From: Monoraphidium neglectum
Lineage: Eukaryota; Chlorophyta; Chlorophyceae; Sphaeropleales; Selenastraceae
Direction: 5' to 3'
NCBI RefSeq assembly: GCF_000611645.1
Contig: NW_014011946.1
Location: 1-12,484, forward strand
Length of the DNA: 12,484 bases
Shown here: one piece after another, positions 1-5,954 of the stretch
How positions within the stretch are numbered: the first letter of the stretch is position 1
Layout: every line of letters begins with the position of its first letter
Made by a program: the position numbers and the translations under genes
Notes under the pieces: model-generated
Databases searched by the model: none
What the model saw: the letters and a program-made list of their open reading frames with translations, nothing else
What the model was told of the DNA's origin: nothing

Positions 1-1688
1 CCTCCGCAGCCCCTCCCGGAACTCGCTCCGCGCCAGCTCCCGCCCGATCGCCGTGCAGCCGCCCGACGGCCCCGCCGCGGTGGCGCCGCCGGCGGCGGCG
101 GCGAGCGCCGCGAGCGCGGCCCGGCGCTCCCGCGCCAGGTCCTCCTCCAGCCGCCGCTCCCCCGCGGCGGCGCGGATGGCAGCGGTGCCGACGCCCCGCG
201 CGGCGTCGCGGACGGCGACCTGACATGGGGGCGGAGGGGCGCGGTCGCGGCCGCTGCGTGGGGACGGACTATGCGGGCGCTGCTGGCGTCTGGCGCTGAC
301 ATCATGTTGCAAACCAAGTAGGCGTGGAGCCACCCAGCCGGAGGCAGCTTTATGCTACCGTGCCGCAGCAAACTCAAGGATACGCTTAGCAGCTTTGAAA
401 CAACGAACGACAGGTGCGAACTGGTCGCAACCGCCTGTTTAAACCGCCGGCAACCGCCCGTCACCATCTGTAATCGCCTGTAACCACCCGTCGCCGCCCG
501 CCCAAACCGCCCACCAGCCAGTCGTTGAAGTCCGAGACCGCGAGGTGCCGCGCCGAAGCCCCCAAGTCATCCACCAAGGCGCTAAAGAAGGCGTGCAGCT
601 CGCTCAGCCGCGCCTGGTCGCGCCGCGACAGGCCCGGCGCCGCGGGCGCGTCCGCGGCACGCCGGGCGGCCGCGTCCGCGGCGGCCGGCGCGGAGAGCAT
701 GCTCAGGAGGGAGTCTGGCGGGCGCGGGGGTTGGGAGGGATGCGCAAGCGTCAGGCGGTGCGGTGGGGCGCTGCGCGCGGGACCGAACGATCGGGGCCCA
801 CCGACGGCCACACCCGGCGCCGAACCGCCCCGCTGAGCAGCTGCCGGCGGTCGCGCACGGCAGGCTGCCCAACCCCCGCTGCTCCCTGCCGCCGTCGTGA
901 CCGCCGCGGGCGCTGCCAAACCTAAATCAAATGAACACCCCGCCCCTTCGCACCCAGGTGCTTCTGACGGATGACGTCCAGGCTGCAGAGGGCATGGTAA
1001 AGCTGCTGCTGCGACACGAGCTGCCCCGCCGCCAGGCACTGCCGCAGCACCGCGCGCGCCGCGGCCAGCGCGTGCGCGGCGCGCGCGAGGTTCTCCCGCA
1101 CCTCCGCCGCCGTGGCCAGGCGGCCCGCGTGCGCGGCGAGCGCGCCGCCCGACGCCTGCGGGGCGCGGGGGGGCGGCCCGGCCGCGGGGCATCTTGCGTC
1201 AGCGCGCGCGGCCGTGCGCCCCCGGCCCGGACCCGGCTTGCCGCGGCGTCCTTTCGCCCATTCTTCCAACCCCGCCAACGTCCGCCTCGATGCAGCCACC
1301 AATCAATCATCACATAATGCCGCATGACGTCACATGGCGTCACGCGCTCCCGCCTGCCGCGCACGGCCATCACGCAGCCAAGCCCACCTGCACTGCACCG
1401 CTGCCGCCGACCAGCGCGGCCCGCACTTGCCGCACCGCGTCCCCGAGCTTCTCCACCTCCCCCACGGTTGTGGCGATCGCGATCGCGTTGCCGCGCGCCA
1501 CATCGCCCACGACGCGCTGCTGCTCGGCGGCTACGGCCTTGAGGCAGGAGCCGATGATGGAGACCATCTGCTTGCCGTCCGCTGCAGGTGAGCATGTGTG
1601 CATGTGTGTGCGTGTGTATGTTTGTGTTGGAGGGATTGGGTACATGTGTGTGTGAGTGTGTGTGCGTGTGTGTGCGTGTGTGTGCGCG

Positions 1689-1730
<42 letters not shown>

Positions 1731-2066
1731 CGCGCGCGTGCGTGCGTGCCGCGTGTGTGTGCGTGTGTGCGCGCACTTGCAGAGCTGGAGGGCGGCTGCT
1801 GAGTGTGCTGAATTGCAGTCACAGAGCAGACTGCAGCACTGGACGCAGCTTCCGCAAGAAGCGACATCACCCGAGTACGCCTGCCCCGCACCGTCAATGG
1901 ATTGCGGTGAGTCGGGCACCGCCTGCGCCTCAAACATGAGGCGGACCAGCGGGGTGATGTCATCGTTGTGGGCGCACTTCTCCACCAGCTCCCGTATGTT
2001 GGCCTCCTCGGGCGCGGAGCCGCCACCCTCGCGCTCGCGGCTGGTGTTGACGTACAGCGCGCACAT
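1..2066 (-). CDS. SEC15: Exocyst complex subunit SEC15, N-terminal part (5 exons, runs off left edge)
   Basis: SEC15 is a subunit of the exocyst, the complex that tethers secretory vesicles to the plasma membrane. Exons on the minus strand are 2066-1892, 1581-1388, 1155-954, 714-515 and 219 to beyond position 1, giving about 330 residues of a protein that is usually near 800. Residues 35-46 ([12 protein letters not shown]) match the plant SEC15 pattern DDVGPLVRHAFE. Exon 3 carries the coiled segment [10 protein letters not shown]...[11 protein letters not shown], like the family's KNVTEAIKM...FHKALKTMDLI. Exons 4-5 join as [21 protein letters not shown], matching FNEWLVHIRSSSKNIGQTAI. Intron phases are 1, 0, 1, 0. 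The start at 2066 is the only ATG in the first exon frame. The first intron boundary is the weakest call: donors at 1891 or 1872 and acceptors ending at 1582 or 1571 are all possible, and the sequence there (residues 50-95) diverges from plant SEC15. An Ala-rich insertion lies at about residues 198-218. The C-terminal domains lie outside the window. Confidence 0.85.
424..514 (-). repeat. Degenerate 10-11 bp tandem repeat in SEC15 intron 4
   Basis: On the minus strand the sequence running from the SEC15 exon 4 donor into intron 4 consists of about eight imperfect copies of a unit resembling ACAGGCGGTT (for example GTGGGCGGTT, GACGGGTGGTT, ACAGGCGATT, ACGGGCGGTT). The repeat begins at the splice donor itself. 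Confidence 0.6.
1591..1775. repeat. Compound TG/CG dinucleotide microsatellite in SEC15 intron 1
   Basis: The plus strand is dominated by TG repeats with CG steps across about 185 bp. Positions 1705-1749 alternate pyrimidine and purine without interruption for 45 nt: twelve TG units, one TA, then mostly CG and TG steps. The tract lies wholly inside the inferred SEC15 intron 1 (1582-1891). It produces open frames of poly Thr-His or Cys-Val that are not genes. Confidence 0.95.
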
Positions 2067-2190
2067 GGCCGCTGCGGGCGGTCGGGCGGCAGTGCGCAGG
2101 CTGCGCCGTTGTGCCACGCGCCCCCGTGGCACAAGCGGAGCGAGCTCACTGGGCCTATCAGGCTGTCAGATATCGAGAGTCACCTAACTA

Positions 2191-2200
2191 AGATATAAAT
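2191..2200 (-). promoter_or_regulatory. Possible TATA-like element for SEC15
   Basis: The minus strand reads ATTTATATCT in an AT-rich pocket about 125 nt upstream of the SEC15 start codon. The assignment rests only on composition and position. Confidence 0.3.
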
Positions 2201-2282
2201 TGTAGGTCGTGCCAGCTTCATGCCTAAACGATCCTTTGCAATAAAAGCTGGATCTCAGGATGGCCACTTTCACAACTATGAT

Positions 2283-2418
2283 TGTGACAAGCTACAGCTA
2301 GGTATACAGATCGATTGCATGGCGTGGAAGGGTGTCGGTGCGCCCTGGACAGCATGATCTTGGACAGTCATTGCATGGTACTGGTCTATAGTGTGTCGTA
2401 TCTGTGACAAGTCTACAG
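2283..2418. repeat. Pair of 15-16 nt direct repeats, starts 120 bp apart
   Basis: TGTGACAAGCTACAG at 2283-2297 recurs as TGTGACAAGTCTACAG at 2403-2418, differing by one inserted base. Shorter direct repeats lie between them: ATTGCATGG at 2314-2322 and 2370-2378, and TGGACAG at 2346-2352 and 2361-2367. No function is assigned. Confidence 0.7.
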
Positions 2419-3023
2419 GGTCCTGGAATGAGGTCGGGGCTGGAGTTTTGCTGCTTATCCTGATGAGTGTCTCTTGCTGTGCCCCTCACATGATCACAGT
2501 CATCATGAACTCACCCGCTGGGGCGGGGGCAAGCCGAGCTACGTCGGTTGCATGCTGTGAATGAGTGAAGATCCATGCATCCACTTGTGGAATGATGGTT
2601 TGCGCATGTGCACCTTGTTGCACCGCCCACACACCCCACACACGTCAGCGGCCCCACATGCCTGGCGATTTCCGGACGCGCCTGCCGCAACCCCTCTGCA
2701 TACTTCTTTGTGCACATTACCACCATCACCAGCTTATTTGGATGAGCATGCCGCGCATGTTGGCGTTCCAAGAATGGAAGCGAGAAAGACAGGTGATTCG
2801 CAAAACTTGAAGTGTTTTCGGCATCTCCTGGGACAAGTCATGGCACGCCCTGCGGCTGACCGCCGCCCCCGCCGCCGGACGACGACACATTGGTACAATG
2901 TGCAGATATGTGCACACGCCGACCGCCCTGCGGCGACAGGGACCCCACGCTCTTCATGCAAGCCGCGCCGCGCACGCCATGCCGCGCGCCGCCGCGCCTG
3001 AACGCGCGCCTCGACCCGCCCCG

Positions 3024-5175
3024 TCACGCAGGTTCGATGGCCGCCGCCCGCTCCTCCTTTTTCCGTGCCTTTTCGTGGTTGACCTCTGTATCCAGGAAGA
3101 GCAGCGGCACCATCCCGATCAGGCAGCCCGTCATCATGCCCACCACGCAGCCGACCCACTTGGCGCCTGGAGACGAGAGGTATGCAGGCCAGGCGGGGGC
3201 GCGCCAGGAAATTGGAGAACGAGGTTGAGGGAAGAAGTGGGCGGGAGTGAGAGCAGGCGCCGTGTGCCGACATGCGCATGGCACATGCATCTGGCGCAAC
3301 AAAACATGTCCCATCCCAGCAGCACGGCCCCATGGCCTGGCTGGTGCACGGCACAACCGCTGCCGCCGCGTCCGCTCGAGCGACCACCCCGGCCGCGTGC
3401 ACGACGGCGCTGCGGGTTGCTCACGTTGCACCGATGGCAGTCGCTTTTGCGCCGCGGTCAGGCCGGATGCCAGTGTTTTAGAGCCCTTGGTCTTTTGCTG
3501 CGGGCGGGGCGGGGTTTATAGCAGACAGCAGCCGGCCAGCCCGTGCAGAGCAACGGGTGGGGACTGTGAAAGGGCAGATGTTGTGCAGCCGTCCCGTAGG
3601 CAGAGGCAGCCGCATGCTCGGTGGTGCTACTTCGTTGTGCAACGCAGGTCAGGCCCTGGGTGCGGCCCCGCCCGTCCGCCGGCGCGGCCCCGCAGCTGCA
3701 GCCGTGCGCACACACGCGCCAGCACCCCATTCGCGCCCCCCAAGCTTCCCCCTGCAACGCCATCCGCCGCTCCCCAGCGCCGTGCCGCCCCAGCCACCCA
3801 CGCCCTTGGACCCCAGGCGCCGCCGCGGCACGCGCCCATTCAAACTCAAACTGCTGTCACCTCTATAGAATGGCTGACGCGGATCCCGACAACGTCCGCC
3901 ACCGTGTTGCCGAGCCCCGCGGCCGCCATACTTGACAGCCCCAGCTTGGCGCCAAACATGAGATCAATCTGCTCCCCTGCCGTGATCTGGTGTGAGGGGT
4001 GATGGATCAACATGTAAGTGGGTGGGCGCGTGCCAGGCGGAAGGGCGGGTAGGGGTGGACGCGGGCGTGGGGCCCGCGGCCGGCGGCGCGGCTCAGCGGG
4101 CCGTTTGTGGCGCCAGCATCAGCCGCTGCCAGAGGGGGTCCTCAAAGCGCAAGCAGTTCAAGCGGTCGCAAGCACCTGTCCTGCCTGGCGGCGCTGCAGG
4201 TGACTATCTGTGAGGGGCCCCGCACTGGCCGCATCAATCCAAACGGCCCTGGCTGACGCCACCCACAACCCCCACCCGCACATTGGCACCCTGCTGGCTG
4301 AAGCACGTTTTGCAATAGACAGAATGATGCGCAGGATGCACAATGCAACGAGCTGGCCCCCACACCATGATAAAGTTGTCCATGAATCCAAAGGCCACGA
4401 AGGGTATGCCTTTGGTAAACGCCACCCAAACCAGCTGCCGCGTCGTGAGCGGCGGCACCTCCGCCGCGCCGCCGCTGCCGCCGCCGGGCGCCCCCGTGTC
4501 TGCGCCCTCGCCATCGCTGTCGTCGTCGGGTGCGAGGACTGCGGCTCTGCGCGGGCGCGGTGCGGTGCGCGCGTTGCGAGGGGGGCGTGCCGCTCGAGCG
4601 GATGCTGCACAACCAATTGCGGGCCCCGCTGGTACGCTTGCCGCTGCTTGTATCACTGTTTTTATGTGCCGGCGCCCAGGGTTGGGAGTGCAACGGTTTG
4701 CTTTTACCACCGGAGGGCGCTCTGAGAGGCCCAGGCAGCAGGCGGCGGCCCCTGCGCAGCGGCGCTTGCCGCGCGAAAGCGGGCGCGAATCGCGAGAGGG
4801 CGGGTACCCCTAGATTGCTGCGCTGCAGAGTGAGCAGCACCTGTCGAGCGTCGGGGGCGGCTCCTTTGTGCGGCCGAGCGCTTTGAGCAGCTCCCGCCGC
4901 GAAGCGTCGTCGAGCGATTTGTTGAGCACGCTGGCCGCCGTCGATGCATCGTGCTTGAAGCTCGACAGCACTAGTGAGGCGAGTTCGGACTGCTGCGCCT
5001 GTGTCAGGCTGCGCGCCGCTCCTGCTGCCGCGGATGCCGTTTCTGACGCAGGTGCCGCGGCACCGCTCGGGCCACTGCTGCTTGCCGGCGCATCGGCCGT
5101 GGCATGGCTGCTGCTGAAGCTACGTGTGTCATGTCTGAATATACTGTCTACTATGCAGCGTGCTGTAAGCATCAT
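3024..5175 (-). CDS. TMEM65-family mitochondrial inner-membrane protein (5 exons, 285 aa)
   Basis: Exons on the minus strand are 5175-4841, 4546-4366, 3986-3861, 3497-3425 and 3166-3024, with intron phases 2, 0, 0, 1. The protein starts MMLTARCIVDSIFRHDTRSF, an Arg- and Ser-rich, amphipathic presequence of mitochondrial type. A matrix-side helical region follows (residues 57-100), then an acidic Gly-rich linker (118-142). Three hydrophobic segments come next: VAFTKGIPFVAFGFMDNFIM (residues 153-172), LMFGAKLGLSSMAAAGLGN (181-199) and the C-terminal WVGCVVGMMTGCLIGMVPLL (242-261). The FGFMDNFIMITAG and AAAGLGN motifs are diagnostic for TMEM65. In mammals TMEM65 is an inner-mitochondrial-membrane protein implicated in sodium-dependent calcium efflux; the role in this alga is inferred. 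ATG 5175 was preferred because no ATG occurs further upstream in frame. The exon 2 acceptor (ending at 4547) is the least certain boundary. The other junctions are fixed by conserved sequence on both sides. Confidence 0.9.
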
Positions 5176-5193
5176 GCCAGCAGCAGTTTGATC

Positions 5194-5220
5194 GGGCTTG
5201 GCGATCGATCGACCAAGCCC
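5194..5220. repeat. Near-perfect 27-nt palindrome upstream of the TMEM65 start
   Basis: Arms GGGCTTGG (5194-5201) and CCAAGCCC (5213-5220) flank the self-complementary core CGATCGATCG (5202-5211), with one unpaired A at 5212. It lies 19-45 nt upstream of the TMEM65 ATG. It could be a 5' UTR hairpin or a dimer binding site. Confidence 0.75.
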
Positions 5221-5600
5221 TCGCTGGGCTGTGCCCACAAGAAGGCGCTACTATGTGTTGGATAGCTTAAGAACACGTTGCTGGCGCTGGTCAGATACAA
5301 AGTCCTCAGATCAAAAGCTAGAGTGCACAGTGGTCGTCGTACAGGCGGTCGCAAGCCGTGAGAGAATGATCAAGACATAAGCATGGATATGTGAGGCCAA
5401 TGAGCGATGGTGAGCAGCAATGCGCCTGACATGCACACAGGCCGGAGCGCATCTGCCAGCAGGCGTCCCCCATTGTAATCACTCGCCTTGAATGCAGTCA
5501 GAATCTAGATACAGGGGGCCTACCAAGACTACAAGTCAAGCTATCAAGTGAGTTTTGTGAGCCTAGGGACCATGCCATTTGCAGGGGCACAATTAAAAGG

Positions 5601-5620
5601 CGGTCAACTCCGGTCAACAC
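5601..5620. promoter_or_regulatory. Tandem GGTCAAC (W-box-like) motifs
   Basis: CGGTCAACTC is followed directly by CGGTCAACAC, a ten-base direct repeat with nine of ten bases identical. On the minus strand this gives two GTTGACC motifs, which resemble the plant WRKY-binding W-box core TTGACC, one helical turn apart. They lie about 430 nt upstream of the TMEM65 ATG. A regulatory role is speculative. Confidence 0.25.
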
Positions 5621-5800
5621 CTGCTAGATGCTCATGAGTGCTGAGATTGCATGGCACACATACCTACACCATAACGCGCACCTGCCCATTACTCACGAGA
5701 ACCACCAATTTCGCGTGTTGGCCCAGGTGGGGCCCAGGGATGGTGCGCCATCAGAGTACCCGGGCCTCAGCCCAAGGGCACTCATACAAATTTCAAGGTA

Positions 5801-5827
5801 AGAGAGAGAGAGAGAGAGAGAGAGAGA
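5801..5827. repeat. (AG)13 microsatellite
   Basis: Uninterrupted AG dinucleotides lie in the probable HemW 3' flank. A ten-base direct repeat (TTCAAGGTAA) touches its left end and recurs at 5913-5922. Confidence 0.95.
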
Positions 5828-5954
5828 CTACGCAGGCTGTGACGCCCGCGTAAATTAAGGAAGAGGGGGCTGGCTTGCGGGGGCCGAGGCCGCCGCGCCG
5901 CCCCCTCACCAATTCAAGGTAACAAAATGACACACTTAGACTGCATCACAATTG

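Larger units (their letters stand above)
2067..3023. other. Intergenic region between the SEC15 5' end and the TMEM65 3' end
   Basis: This 957-bp stretch should hold the SEC15 promoter on the right of its start codon and the TMEM65 3' UTR. About 2160-2480 is clearly less GC-rich than the genes. A TATA-like minus-strand motif (ATTTATATCT, 2191-2200) lies about 125 nt upstream of the SEC15 ATG. Two near-identical 15-16 nt direct repeats sit at 2283-2297 and 2403-2418. No TGTAA motif is seen on the minus strand here, so the TMEM65 poly(A) site cannot be placed. I see no tRNA or credible ORF. Confidence 0.6.
5176..5954. other. Intergenic region between the TMEM65 5' end and the HemW 3' end
   Basis: This 779-bp stretch is less GC-rich than the exons. 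It holds the TMEM65 upstream region (right of 5175) and the HemW 3' UTR (left of 5955). Visible elements are a 27-nt near-perfect palindrome at 5194-5220, two GGTCAAC motifs ten bases apart at 5602-5618, an (AG)13 tract at 5801-5827, and TTCAAGGTAA repeated at 5792-5801 and 5913-5922. No TGTAA motif occurs on the minus strand. I see no gene. Confidence 0.6.

Noticed and set aside
1474..1489. Tandem CGATCG palindrome in SEC15 exon 2.
   Set aside because: It is explained by coding for Asn-Ala-Ile-Ala-Ile-Ala with GC-rich codons.
1531..1776. Open frames rich in Thr-His or Cys-Val on both strands.
   Set aside because: They are translations of the TG/CA microsatellite in SEC15 intron 1.
927..2132. 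401-codon minus-strand open frame.
   Set aside because: Only its first part (from ATG 2066 to 1892) is SEC15 exon 1. The rest reads through introns and the microsatellite, and crosses exons 2 and 3 in the wrong frame.
2460..2467. CTGATGAG, the core of a hammerhead ribozyme or a snoRNA C box.
   Set aside because: No GAAA core or closing stems follow, and no D box with terminal pairing is visible.
3247..4002. 251-codon plus-strand open frame opposite TMEM65.
   Set aside because: Low-complexity composition from GC-rich DNA; it lies antisense to TMEM65 exons and introns and shows no family motif.
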